A stretch of DNA of 64,000 nt from Martinezella lusitana (GTDB lineage Bacteria > Pseudomonadota > Alphaproteobacteria > Rhizobiales > Rhizobiaceae): contig NZ_JACHBG010000011.1 of assembly GCF_014207095.1 (NCBI RefSeq), positions 101,411-165,410 of the forward strand, in the 5' to 3' direction. A program made the translations under genes and the position numbers. This document shows, piece by piece, positions 44,601-53,222 of this stretch. The notes below the pieces were generated by a model. It ran no database searches and had not been told where the DNA came from. It worked only from the letters and a program-made list of their open reading frames with translations. The stretch's first letter is position 1. Each line of letters starts with the position of its first letter.

Positions 44601-47600
44601 CAGCGATAGGGTGAACACCGTCGTCGCGCCTGCGGAAGCCGTCAGCGTGTCGACGCCGCCGCTGCTGGTGATGGCATAGGTCACGGCGACACCATGCGAC
44701 GTCAGCGCCGGTAGACCAGAGGTCGAACCCGACAGCGAGTAGGTCGCCGGCGTATCCGCCCCCGTATTGAACAGGTTGGAGACATTGCCGGTGGCGGTGC
44801 CACCAAAACCGGTCTCACCGGTGGCTTCACCGACCAGCGCGTCTTCGTCGACCGTCGCCGTCTGCGTATTGGCCGTCACCGTCGGTTGGTCGTCGATGAT
44901 GGTCAGCTTCAGCGCATTGGTCGCAGCCGCCGTCGTGCTGCCGTCATCGTCGGTGACATGCAGCAGGTTGCTGACATCGAAGGAGAAGGTGCCCTCTGGC
45001 GAACCGTTCTGCGGGCTCTCATTGTCGATGGCCGCCGACAGCGTGAAGCTGTAAGCGCCGGTCGCCTCGGTCAGCGCCAGCGTGAACACCGTCGTTGCTC
45101 CAGCCATGGCGGTCAAGGTATCGACACCAGCATTGGTCGAGATCGCATAGGTCACGGCGACACCATGCGAGGTCAGCGCCGGCAGACCAGAGGTCGAACC
45201 CGACAGCGAGTAGGTCGCGGGTGTATCCGCCCCCGTATTGAACAGGTTGGAGACATTGCCTGTAGCAGTACCGCCAAAGCCGGTCTCGCCGGTGGCTTCA
45301 CCGACGAGCGCATCTTCGTCGACCGTCGCGGTCTGCGTATTGGCCGTCACCGTCGGCTGATCGTCGATGATGGTCAGCTTCAGCGCATTGGCCGCCGCCG
45401 CCGTCGTGCTGCCGTCATCGTCGGTGACATGCAGCAGGTTGCTGACATCGAAGGAGAAGGTGCCCTCCGGCGAGCCATTCTGCGGGCTCTCATTGTCGAT
45501 CGCGGCAGATAACGTGAAGCTGTAAGCGCCGGTACTTTCCGTCAGTGCCAGCGTGAATACCGTGGTCGCGCCAGCGGATGCCGTCAGTGTGTCGACGCCG
45601 CCGCTGCTGGTGATCGCATAGGTCACGGCGACACCATGCGAGGTCAGTGCCGGCAGACCGGAGGTCGAGCCGGACAGGCTATAGGTCGCCGGCGTATCCG
45701 CCCCGGTCGTGAACAGATTGGAGACATTGCCGGTGGCGGTGCCACCAAAACCGGTCTCGCCGGTGGCTTCACCGACCAGTGCATCTTCATCGACCGTCGC
45801 GGTCTGCGTATTGGCCGTCACCGTCGGCTGATCGTCGATGATCGTCAGCTTCAGCGCGTTGGCTGCCGCCGCCGTCGTGCTGCCATCGTCATCGGTGACA
45901 TGCAGCAGGTTGCTGACATCGAAGGAGAAGGTCCCCTCCGGTGAGCCATTCTGCGGGCTCTCATTGTCGATCGCGGCAGATAACGTGAAGCTATAAGCGC
46001 CGGTCGCCTCGGTCAGCGCCAAGGTGAACACCGTCGTCGCTCCAGCCGTGGCGGTCAGCGTATCGACGCCACCGCTGCTGGTGATCGCATAGGTCACGGC
46101 GACACCATGCGAGGTCAGCGCCGGCAGGCCTGAGGTTGAGCCCGACAGCGAGTAGGTCGCGGGTGTATCCGCCCCCGTATTGAACAGGTTGGAGACATTG
46201 CCTGTAGCAGTACCGCCAAAGCCGGTCTCGCCGGTGGCTTCACCGACGAGCGCATCTTCGTCGACCGTCGCGGTCTGGGTATTGGCGGTCACCGTCGGCT
46301 GATCGTCGATGATGGTCAGCTTCAGCGCATTGGCTGCCGCCGCCGTCGTGCTGCCGTCATCGTCGGTGACATGCAGCAGGTTGCTGACATCGAAGGAGAA
46401 GGTCCCCTCCGGTGAGCCGTTCTGCGGCGTTTCGTTATCGATCGCCGCCGACAGCGTGAAGCTGTAAGCTCCGGTCGCCTCGGTCAGCGACAGGGTAAAC
46501 ACAGTCGTTGCTCCAGCGGATGCCGTCAGCGTATCGACGCCACCGCTGCTGGTGATCGCATAGGTCACGGCGACACCATGCGAGGTCAGTGCCGGCAGGC
46601 CAGAGGTCGAGCCGGACAGCGAGTAGGTTGCCGGCGTATCGGCCCCCGTATTGAACAGGTTGGAGACATTGCCGGTGGCGGTACCGCCAAAACCGGTCTC
46701 GCCGGTGGCTTCACCGACGAGTGCGTCTTCGTCGACCGTCGCCGTCTGCGTATTGGCCGTCACCGTCGGCTGATCGTCGATGATCGTCAGCTTCAGGGCA
46801 TTGGCCGCAGCCGCCGTCGTGCTGCCGTCATCGTCGGTGACATGCAGCAGGTTGCTGACATCGAAGGAGAACGTCCCCTCCGGTGAGCCGTTCTGCGGCG
46901 TTTCGTTATCGATCGCCGCCGACAGCGTGAAGCTGTAGGCTCCGCTACTTTCCGTCAGCGATAGGGTGAACACCGTCGTCGCGCCTGCGGAAGCCGTCAG
47001 CGTGTCGACGCCGCCGCTGCTGGTGATGGCATAGGTCACGGCGACACCATGCGACGTCAGCGCCGGTAGACCAGAGGTCGAACCCGACAGCGAGTAGGTC
47101 GCCGGCGTATCCGCCCCCGTATTGAACAGGTTGGAGACATTGCCGGTGGCGGTGCCACCAAAACCGGTCTCACCGGTGGCTTCACCGACCAGCGCATCTT
47201 CATCGACCGTCGCCGTCTGGCTATTGGCCGTCACCGTCGGCTGATCGTCGATGATGGTCAGCTTCAGGGCATTGGCCGCAGCGGTGGCCGTATCGCCAGC
47301 GCCAAAATGCCCGTCGGCATCGGTTGCCTGGAGCAGCTTGCTGACATCGAAGGAGAAAGTGCCTTCGGGGGAGCCGTTCTGAGGTGTTTCGTTGTCGATC
47401 GACGCGAAAAGTTTGAACGTGTAGGCACCCGTGCTCTCTGTCAGCGCCAAGGTAAAGACAGTCGTTGCTCCAGCGGACGCCGTCAGCGTATCGACACCGC
47501 CGCTACTGGTGACCGCATAGGTCACCGCAACGCCATGCGACGTCACATTCGTCGGCAGGCTCGATGTGTCCGTAATGAGCCGGTAGGTAAGCGGCGTATC

Positions 47601-49004
47601 GACACCGGGAGTGAAGAGGTTGGAGACATTGCCAATGGCGGTCCCACCAAAGCCGGTTTCGCCGGTGGCTTCACCGACGAGCGCATCTTCGTCGACCGTT
47701 GCAACCTGGGTATTTGCGCTTGCCATCGGCACACTATCCTCGAACAGGATATGCGATCCGACCTCGGTCGTCGCGCTAATCGTTTGCGTTTGCGTGACAT
47801 TGAGAATGTCGAAGCCGGGTGTGTTGCCGGTGCCGGTGATATTCTCAACCACGAACTGATCGAAGTTGGCGCCGCCGGCGGAGAAGAACTTTACGACTTC
47901 ATCTACGCCAAGTCCGTTGACGACGCCGTTCGGCGCGCTGGTGGTGCCACCGAAGGTGATGCCGTTGTTACCGGTGGTGCGCGTCGACGAGGCAAGCAAG
48001 GTTCCGCCAGTGGTGTAAACGTCGATTTCGCCCAATGCCACGGTATTCGCAGAGGTATTCGTCTGCGTGCTGCCGAAAGTGGCGCCGGTCTCGTTCTGAG
48101 CAATGATCTGAATGTTGACCTTGTCACCCGTGGGGGTTACCTGGCTGATGTCGAAGGTCGCACCCGTGCCTTCTTTATAGACGAGGCTGTTGAGAGTACC
48201 GTCGGTGAGGAACGTTTTGTCCTTTGTGGAACCGCCGGTATAGCTGGAAACGAAATCGAAGCGCAGCCCTTCAGTGGGAGTGATTGACTGGCTGTCGCTC
48301 CCGTCGCCGGACGAACTGGTGTTGACGGTGTCGGGATTAGCCGAGCTCGCATCGAGCCCGGTCACGAGGACGGTTGTGGTCGTGGTAGGATCCGTGAAAG
48401 GCAACCAGTAGTTCTGGCCAGGGTCCTTGGTGCCGATGTTGAATGATGCGGTTGACGTCCCGCTGACATAGACGCGGTTGGCAAGGTCGAGCGTGTTGGC
48501 GTCCTCGCCCACGGCAGGGTTGGTGTTGGTAAGCGCCTCGTACTGCACGACCCAGACTGTCGCGCCGCCGCTTGTCGGCTGCAGCAAGAGAGCGAATGCG
48601 ACAGCACCGGCGCTGTTCGATTCACGGCCAAGGACGATGTCTGGATTGGTCGGGTCGGAATAGAGGAAGATCTCGTTACCATCGATCGCCTTGAAGCCTG
48701 AATCGACTCCGTTCAACGTGTTGCCGCTGCTATCGCTGAAAATCATATTCGACACGGTGGCGCTGATGATCGCGTTCTCCGAGATGCCGATCGCCTGCGT
48801 CGTGCCGGTTCCGGTCGTCGTCGAGGGATAAAGGCCAATGCTCGTTAGCGATGTGCCAAGCGAAGACGATGCGGGAATACCCGTCTGAAAATTGGACAAT
48901 GTAACGTTGTTGTCGGGGCTAGTCGGGTCGCTATCGGCCGCGAGAGTCACAATTCCGAGGTCTTCGTCAGCAATTACGTTGCCGGTAACGGAGATCAATG
49001 ACAT
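41685..49004 (-). CDS. Giant repetitive type I-secreted adhesin-like protein
   Basis: 2,439 residues, no cysteine noticed. An N-terminal module (1-422), ten tandem domains (423-1996), and a C-terminal module (1997-2439). The repeat unit (DDQPTVTANTQ, TVDEDALVGEATGETGFGG, LTSHGVAVTYAIT, DNETPQNGSPEGTFSFDVS, ALKLTII) fits the T1SS-143 type (TIGR03660/DUF5801). The RTX nonapeptide GGxGxD is not seen. There is no Sec signal; secretion would use the C-terminus through the adjacent exporter. GGGAGA precedes the ATG. A role in surface attachment or biofilm is inferred from the class. Confidence 0.9.
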   Translation of the reverse strand: MSLISVTGNVIADEDLGIVTLAADSDPTSPDNNVTLSNFQTGIPASSSLGTSLTSIGLYPSTTTGTGTTQAIGISENAIISATVSNMIFSDSSGNTLNGVDSGFKAIDGNEIFLYSDPTNPDIVLGRESNSAGAVAFALLLQPTSGGATVWVVQYEALTNTNPAVGEDANTLDLANRVYVSGTSTASFNIGTKDPGQNYWLPFTDPTTTTTVLVTGLDASSANPDTVNTSSSGDGSDSQSITPTEGLRFDFVSSYTGGSTKDKTFLTDGTLNSLVYKEGTGATFDISQVTPTGDKVNIQIIAQNETGATFGSTQTNTSANTVALGEIDVYTTGGTLLASSTRTTGNNGITFGGTTSAPNGVVNGLGVDEVVKFFSAGGANFDQFVVENITGTGNTPGFDILNVTQTQTISATTEVGSHILFEDSVPMASANTQVATVDEDALVGEATGETGFGGTAIGNVSNLFTPGVDTPLTYRLITDTSSLPTNVTSHGVAVTYAVTSSGGVDTLTASAGATTVFTLALTESTGAYTFKLFASIDNETPQNGSPEGTFSFDVSKLLQATDADGHFGAGDTATAAANALKLTIIDDQPTVTANSQTATVDEDALVGEATGETGFGGTATGNVSNLFNTGADTPATYSLSGSTSGLPALTSHGVAVTYAITSSGGVDTLTASAGATTVFTLSLTESSGAYSFTLSAAIDNETPQNGSPEGTFSFDVSNLLHVTDDDGSTTAAAANALKLTIIDDQPTVTANTQTATVDEDALVGEATGETGFGGTATGNVSNLFNTGADTPATYSLSGSTSGLPALTSHGVAVTYAITSSGGVDTLTASAGATTVFTLSLTEATGAYSFTLSAAIDNETPQNGSPEGTFSFDVSNLLHVTDDDGSTTAAAANALKLTIIDDQPTVTANTQTATVDEDALVGEATGETGFGGTATGNVSNLFNTGADTPATYSLSGSTSGLPALTSHGVAVTYAITSSGGVDTLTATAGATTVFTLALTEATGAYSFTLSAAIDNESPQNGSPEGTFSFDVSNLLHVTDDDGSTTAAAANALKLTIIDDQPTVTANTQTATVDEDALVGEATGETGFGGTATGNVSNLFTTGADTPATYSLSGSTSGLPALTSHGVAVTYAITSSGGVDTLTASAGATTVFTLALTESTGAYSFTLSAAIDNESPQNGSPEGTFSFDVSNLLHVTDDDGSTTAAAANALKLTIIDDQPTVTANTQTATVDEDALVGEATGETGFGGTATGNVSNLFNTGADTPATYSLSGSTSGLPALTSHGVAVTYAISTNAGVDTLTAMAGATTVFTLALTEATGAYSFTLSAAIDNESPQNGSPEGTFSFDVSNLLHVTDDDGSTTAAATNALKLTIIDDQPTVTANTQTATVDEDALVGEATGETGFGGTATGNVSNLFNTGADTPATYSLSGSTSGLPALTSHGVAVTYAITSSGGVDTLTASAGATTVFTLSLTESSGAYSFTLSAAIDNETPQNGSPEGTFSFDVSNLLHVTDDDGSTTAAAANALKLTIIDDQPTVTANTQTATVDEDALVGEATGETGFGGTAIGNVSNLFNTGADTPATYSLSGSTSGLPALTSHGVAVTYAITSSGGVDTLTASAGATTVFTLALTESSGAYSFTLSAAIDNETPQNGSPEGTFSFDVSNLLHVTDDDGSTTAAAANALKLTIIDDQPTVTANTQTATVDEDALVGEATGETGFGGTATGNVSNLFNTGADTPATYSLSGSTAGLPALTSHGVAVTYAITSSGGVDTLTASAGATTVFTLSLTEASGAYTFKLLAAIDNESPQNGSPEGTFSFDVSNLLHVTDDDGSTTAAAANALKLTIIDDQPTFVANSSTSGSVDEDGLSANLLGDAGSATASGSVASLFKTGADTPPTYTMSTTTSGLPALTSHGVAVTYAVTTAGGIDTLTAKAGATTVFTLALTESTGAWTFTLGAPIDQVPGANDASNNVLNFGSLLQVIDDDGSKATAPANAWSVKIIDDVPANFVPEAIVSGDNVQDVAGSSFIGDLTTDTALSGSGEPADPYPLLNIQQHAGGDGFGALTFTGQNGSLLMGQIGSGASQDLQANGHNIYLFGFGTGLLTATTDAAGQGLPGGASGTAITADEVFTITTNPASDQYTFNMLQPIVNGAQLIFNDFADVPAGNYSWFALPFTPAPNNIPPGPVQNTHSVVFTGLSAGTDTVNPSSIGVGTDKQAVAPGKAIRLDFVDNVGSISAKTAMANLTGLHFKDHYDVTEAGFTISQINPTGKTVDIRLDAYNVPTAATTLQTTDTNQQKINDIKIVTEDSKGNITATLADFTSNGTKTITVGGVTETVTVGFGPSGDANGVDLTGLKQLPGVFILAGSANGFDRLLATNIGTVYNNKDTFDMGAVSAPIITTGSNVNMAFNLALQDYDASNSGLNSNLTEAGTGTLNVTLTPKPIV
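43017..47738 (-). repeat. Tandem repeat array in the adhesin gene
   Basis: Ten units. Eight central units are exactly 471 bp (157 codons) each: 43482-43952, 43953-44423, 44424-44894, 44895-45365, 45366-45836, 45837-46307, 46308-46778, 46779-47249. The first in reading order (47250-47738, 163 codons) and last (43017-43481, 155 codons) are diverged. Central units differ by a few codons, such as AIG for ATG or STNAG for TSSGG. Confidence 0.92.
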
Positions 49005-49040
49005 GGCTATTCTCCCTACATTTTTGCGCCATCCCGACTT

Positions 49041-49217
49041 TCAAGATCTCAATGACTGCGAGCTCTGAATGAGTGGGATGCCCTGCGCGTTGAATTCCTT
49101 TGTCACCTGACTGTTGCTCTGAATGTTCACGACAATCTTGGCGGCCACGCTCGTGCCGCCGATGCGGACGCTGTTGCCCTGGCCTAGCTGAATCCGTTCG
49201 ACACGGCCGGACGGCAA
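49041..49217 (-). CDS. Small coding-like frame upstream of the adhesin gene
   Basis: 58 codons from a TTG at 49217 reading VERIQLGQGNSVRIGGTSVA, AKIVVNIQSNSQVTKEFNAQ and GIPLIQSSQSLRS. It has the regular composition of a real protein, unlike neighbouring frames, and ends 36 bp before the adhesin start on the same strand. No good ribosome site is seen; it may be the end of a frameshifted gene whose earlier part lies in the other minus frames up to 49444. Confidence 0.4.
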   Translation of the reverse strand: MPSGRVERIQLGQGNSVRIGGTSVAAKIVVNIQSNSQVTKEFNAQGIPLIQSSQSLRS

Positions 49218-49779
49218 AGGGCATCAGGTTTCCTGAGAGGAGTGAAATATGCGCCCATGCCGCGACAAGGCGGAATAGATTGGGGCGGCCACATGCCCAG
49301 GTCGGAAGCGGGCCAATTGTTGCCCGCTCGCGCGGCATTGAGCGACAGGTTCACCGGTGTCTCGTGACGAAGCATCTCGGGAGTCGCGTTGGCTTCGAAC
49401 AGGATCGAACTGGCTTGCGCATGGTGCAGCCGCAACATGGCCATCAGAGTCCCCCAGATGACGATTGCTCCATCCCAACACGGGAAAAAGCCTACGCTTT
49501 TCCGCGTGTTTTCATATTAGCTAATAGAATGATCTCGTCTTACCCCATAAGGATGAGATGCGATCCAAAGCCAACTCGGTCCTTCATTGTTTTTATTTGA
49601 GAATTCCGCCCGCCCTGTTACGGTTTTCAGCGCGTCAGACTAAAGTCCTATTTGACAAAAAGTCGTATTATCCAGTTCGAGCCGACGCCAGCAGATCGTC
49701 TGTAATCGTAAGCAACGCCCTACAATATGGCTGCTGCGTCGGCTACCTCCGCATCAGTCGGCGGCTAGTCCCCGCACCT
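49218..49779. other. Upstream region of the adhesin operon
   Basis: About 560 bp. The part to 49444 carries a minus-strand frame (MAMLRLHHAQASSILFEANA, then TPEMLRHETPVNLSLNAARAG) that may be a degraded gene. The AT-rich part from about 49500 to 49680 is the likely promoter zone. No operator was recognised. Confidence 0.35.
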
Positions 49780-50226
49780 GGTGATGTCAGCTTAATCGGA
49801 GCGAGTATGCATTTCGGCAGGCTCGGAGTGATCAGGCGGCTATTCCGGCCAGGGCCTTCCAATGTGCTGTCGCGCCGAGGCGATCCAGGGCAGCCGGTGA
49901 GCGGAACCGCTGCATCGCCCGCTCCCGTTTTCGCAGCGGCAGATGCGAGTTTTCGGCGCCATTGTTCAGCCCTTTATGTGATCGGTGCTCGGCCGCCGGC
50001 ATGATCTGACGTCGTGCTGCGCCGTCAGAACCAAGCTTGTCGGTAACGATGCACTTGGGGCGGCACCCCGGTTTCTTCATCAGACAGAATGGACATCGGA
50101 AACACAGCCAGACTGCGTGGGCGATCACCGACGGCGGAAAGCGAAGGCGTTTGTAGCTGACTGGCCTCTGGCACATCACGGTGAAATAGCCGTAGATCTT
50201 CCAGCCGCAGTTAACCGGACATCACC
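49780..50226 (-). mobile_element. Internally deleted IS6-family element with both ends (copy 2)
   Basis: 447 bp with the same ends as the element at 14018: GGTGATGTCAGCTTAA at 49780 and GGTGATGTCCGGTTAA read inward from 50226. About 274 bp are missing relative to copy 1, removing the DDE core. The remaining frame (49832-50179, 115 codons) is continuous: CQRPVSYKRLRFPPSVIAHA joined to KKPGCRPKCIVTDKLGSDGA and NNGAENSHLPLRKRERAMQRF. It resembles a MITE-like derivative. No target duplication. Confidence 0.78.
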
Positions 50227-50511
50227 ATCCACGGGATACAATTGGGCATCAGACTGAACTAGCGCATATTCGCAAACGCCAATCAAGCTCAGCATCGTTG
50301 CAAGGAACGGAACGCCGCGTTCGCTCCTTCAAATCTCCCTTTCTGCTGCTGCGGTGCTAGATTAAGATAGGCGTCGCCGTCAAACGCAGCGTCCGCCAAA
50401 TGTGCGCTCAACCTGTCGGCCTTTTGGCTTACTCGCTTTGATCGACGTTTCAAAATCAAGCGTTAAATGCGCGCGATTGAACCAATGACTAAACAAAGAG
50501 GAGATTACGCC

Positions 50512-51150
50512 ATGACCAGCGAACCTATCCGTGATCCTGTTAAGGATCGGCTCCTTAGTCCAAAGAACTCAGCCTTTGTGATCATCGATTACCAGCCTGT
50601 CCAAGTGAATTCGATCGCGTCGATGGATCGCCAGCTTCTCATTAACAATATCGTCGGAGCGTCGAAGGCGGCCAAGGTCTATGGGTTGCCGATCGTGCAT
50701 TCGACGGTCAATGTTAAGACAGGCCTGAACAAACCGCCGATCCCACAGATTCGGAAGGCACTTGAAGGTGTGCCGACTTACGACCGCACGTCCATCAACT
50801 CCTGGGAAGATGTCGAGTTTCGCCAAGCCATCGAGCAGACCGGACGCAAGAAGCTCATCATGACGGCTCTTTGGACAGAAGCTTGCCTGACTTTCCCGGC
50901 TATTGATGCACTGGCGGAAGGTTATGAAGTCTATGTCGTCGCCGATGCCGTCGGTGGTACTTCTGTCGCTGCACACGAGGCGGCCCTTCGCCGTATCGAG
51001 CAAGCCGGGGGCAAGATGATCAGCGTTGCCCAACTCTTCTGTGAGTTGCAGAGGGATTGGAAGCGCCAGGAAACTGTGCCGCAGTTCATAGACCTGTTCA
51101 TTGAAACCGGCGGCACCGCAGGCATCCAGTTCGGATACGATCGAGCTTAA
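50512..51150 (+). CDS. YcaC-like isochorismatase-family hydrolase
   Basis: 212 residues. D26 (FVIIDYQPVQVNS) and nucleophile C125 (MTALWTEACLTFPAIDALAEGYEVYVV) are clear; the region that usually carries the lysine reads YDRTSINSWED, as in the YcaC branch. GGTSVAAHEAALRRIEQAGG and LFCELQRDW are YcaC hallmarks. AGAGGAG precedes the ATG. YcaC proteins are octameric hydrolases of unknown substrate. It is followed by a strong hairpin and then an ABM-type gene. Confidence 0.88.
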   Translation: MTSEPIRDPVKDRLLSPKNSAFVIIDYQPVQVNSIASMDRQLLINNIVGASKAAKVYGLPIVHSTVNVKTGLNKPPIPQIRKALEGVPTYDRTSINSWEDVEFRQAIEQTGRKKLIMTALWTEACLTFPAIDALAEGYEVYVVADAVGGTSVAAHEAALRRIEQAGGKMISVAQLFCELQRDWKRQETVPQFIDLFIETGGTAGIQFGYDRA

Positions 51151-51157
51151 TAGCAAT

Positions 51158-51198
51158 AGAGGCCCGAGGAAGACCAACTTCCTCGGGCCTCTATTATT
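51158..51198 (+). terminator. Strong hairpin between the YcaC-like and ABM-type genes
   Basis: A perfect 15-bp stem, AGAGGCCCGAGGAAG (51158-51172) and CTTCCTCGGGCCTCT (51178-51192), with a 5-base loop, followed by ATTATTTA. It starts 8 bp after the stop and ends 34 bp before the next ATG, so it may terminate or attenuate transcription. Confidence 0.8.
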
Positions 51199-51226
51199 TA
51201 GCTGTCACAACAAGGAAGTTCCTACA

Positions 51227-51523
51227 ATGAGCGAACTGAACATTGTCGTCGTCCTGCGCGCGAAGGCGGGCAAGGAAGATGAGTTGCGGCGTGATCTCAA
51301 AGTGGTCACCGATGAGTCCCGCAAGGAAGACGGGAGCCTAAACTACAACCTGTACGTCGACAGGAACGACCCAGGGCGCTTTGTCTTTGTTGAGCACTGG
51401 GCTTCCCAGGAGCATCGGGACAGGCATCACAATGAATCGGCGCATATTCGCCATTTCCACGAGAACGGGGTGAAGAACGTAGAGGCTACGGAGTTTGCGT
51501 TCTTCTTGGATCGCGTCGAATAG
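51227..51523 (+). CDS. Antibiotic biosynthesis monooxygenase-type (YgiN-like) protein
   Basis: 98 residues, one dimeric alpha-beta-barrel domain: LNIVVVLRAKAGKEDELRRDLKVVTDESRKEDGSLNYNLYVD, FVFVEHWASQEHRDRHHNESAH and a C-terminal FAFFLDRVE. ABM/YgiN proteins oxidise quinols or other aromatics without cofactor, though many have no known activity. AAGGAAG lies just upstream. Pairing with a YcaC-like hydrolase is a common arrangement in redox gene clusters. Confidence 0.87.
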   Translation: MSELNIVVVLRAKAGKEDELRRDLKVVTDESRKEDGSLNYNLYVDRNDPGRFVFVEHWASQEHRDRHHNESAHIRHFHENGVKNVEATEFAFFLDRVE

Positions 51524-51809
51524 CAGTCCAAAGCTGCAAAAGTGTGGTTCAGTGCTCGAACCGACTCTTAAAGCTGCCGGTAGCGAAGGAGGGCCACGCC
51601 CAACTATGGCCAATGGCCCCTTTGAGGGCGGAGTTAGGATCTGCTTCTCAAGCTTGGCAGGAAAGGCTCGACAGTCGTCGCCGTGGACTTTATCTACAGT
51701 TTTTGGATGCGGCATACTTGCCTAAAGCGGACGCAACCCGGCACGGGGAGAGACTCTCAGCATCCGGGCGCCCACACCCGTTCAGGGCCAAATGCAACGA
51801 GGAGAATTC
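51524..51809. other. Intergenic region, no gene seen
   Basis: 286 bp between the ABM-type and outer-membrane protein genes; should hold the promoter of the latter. No dyad stands out. Confidence 0.35.
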
Positions 51810-53222
51810 ATGACCTCCAATGGGCCCTGCATCGTCATCTGTCTGAGTGCGCTGGCGCTGTACGCCCAAGCATTTGGCGCACATGCCGCTGGTGATTCCG
51901 CCGAACAAAGGAAGCGCCCGGCCATCAAATCGAACCGATGGGAAGAAGATTGGTCCGTGCTTGCGGATCCGAAGCTTCGAACCGAGCCGCTAGACCAGTT
52001 CAAGTACATTCCGCTTTTTGTTGGTGATACGGACAGCTACATATCGTTTGGCATGAATCTACGCGAGCGCTTTGAAAGCAACGACGCGCCTGGCTTCGGC
52101 ATCGGGGCCGTGGGCGGGGACTCTTACCTCTTGCAGCGTCTGCAATTCCATGTCGACGTCCATCTCCTAGACACCTGGCAGATTTTCACCCAGTTTGAGG
52201 ACGTGCGCGCTTTCGGAAAAGAAACCCCGACGCCCGCAGACGAAAACCAACTTGACCTCCGCCAAGCGTTCCTCGGATACAAGCACGAATTCGATTCAGG
52301 CACGCTTCTTGCCCGCGTAGGTCGCCAGGAGATCGGTTTCGACCTTCAGCGGTTCGTCTCGTCACGGGATGGTCCGAACGTTCGTCAGGCATTTGATGCC
52401 GTTTGGGCAGAGTGGGACGCGACACCCTGGCGCTTCAAGGGCTTCGTCAGTCAGGTCGTGCAGTATTTTGACGAAGGGCCGTTCGACGATGCGTCCAGCG
52501 GCAATATCAGTTTCAGCGCCCTCCGTTTTGAGCACGACGTCCCTAACGGCGGCATTTCGGGCTATTACGGATTCTACCATAAAGAAAGCGCTGCCTACCT
52601 CGATGCGTCTGGTGATGAGAACCGCAGCGGGATCGATGCCCGATATTTCGGTCGCTCCGGGCCGTGGGACTGGGACATCGAAGGGATGTTCCAGTTCGGA
52701 ACCGTTGGGTCGAAGGGCGTCGTTGCATGGGCCGTCGGCTCTCGATTTGGTTACACGTTTGAGGATGTAGCGTGGGAACCGCGCTTAGGCCTTCAACTTG
52801 ACGGGGCTTCAGGTGACCGCCATTCGGGCGATGACACAGTCGGAACCTTCAATAGCCTGTTCGCCAATGGCTCCTATTTTAACCTTGCAGGCTATACCAC
52901 TTACGCAAACCTTATCCATGTAAAACCGTCGGTTACCTTTAAACCGACGGAGTCCGCTACCGTCATGGCCGCGATTGGATTGCAGTGGCGGGAAACGATG
53001 GGTGATGCCATTTACGCTGCGCCCATCCATGCACTAGCCGGGACCGCCGGCCAGGGAAGCAACTGGACCGGATACTATACCCAGCTGCGATTGGATTACG
53101 CGATAAATGCCAACCTGTCCGCTGCCGCGGAATATGTGCATTTCGGTGTGGGTAACACAATTCGACATGCAGGCGGTCACGATAGCGACTATTTTGGTGG
53201 GGAGCTGAAACTCGCCTGGTAG
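51810..53222 (+). CDS. Alginate-export-type outer-membrane protein
   Basis: 470 residues from the ATG at 51810, with GAGGAG before it. A signal peptide (CIVICLSALALYAQAFGAHAA) is followed by an 18-stranded-type barrel of the Alginate_exp family (YIPLFVGDTDSYISFGMNLRERFESND, LLQRLQFHVDVHLLDTWQIFTQFEDVRAFG, RVGRQEIGFDLQRFVSSRDGPNVRQAFDAVWAEW), ending FGGELKLAW. Relatives are channels for alginate or uptake of other compounds. No alginate synthesis genes are nearby, so a solute channel for the YcaC/ABM locus is more likely. Confidence 0.85.
   Translation: MTSNGPCIVICLSALALYAQAFGAHAAGDSAEQRKRPAIKSNRWEEDWSVLADPKLRTEPLDQFKYIPLFVGDTDSYISFGMNLRERFESNDAPGFGIGAVGGDSYLLQRLQFHVDVHLLDTWQIFTQFEDVRAFGKETPTPADENQLDLRQAFLGYKHEFDSGTLLARVGRQEIGFDLQRFVSSRDGPNVRQAFDAVWAEWDATPWRFKGFVSQVVQYFDEGPFDDASSGNISFSALRFEHDVPNGGISGYYGFYHKESAAYLDASGDENRSGIDARYFGRSGPWDWDIEGMFQFGTVGSKGVVAWAVGSRFGYTFEDVAWEPRLGLQLDGASGDRHSGDDTVGTFNSLFANGSYFNLAGYTTYANLIHVKPSVTFKPTESATVMAAIGLQWRETMGDAIYAAPIHALAGTAGQGSNWTGYYTQLRLDYAINANLSAAAEYVHFGVGNTIRHAGGHDSDYFGGELKLAW

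Noticed and set aside
43017..47738. CRISPR-like array
   Set aside because: The regular repetition is a protein-coding tandem array with 471-bp units and no spacers.
43545..48287. Long plus-strand frames (up to 326 codons) opposite the adhesin gene
   Set aside because: They are mirror frames of the repetitive, codon-biased adhesin gene and repeat with the same 471-bp period; no family resemblance.
51810..53222. Alginate biosynthesis cluster
   Set aside because: Only the outer-membrane channel resembles alginate machinery; no alg synthesis or modification gene is present around it.
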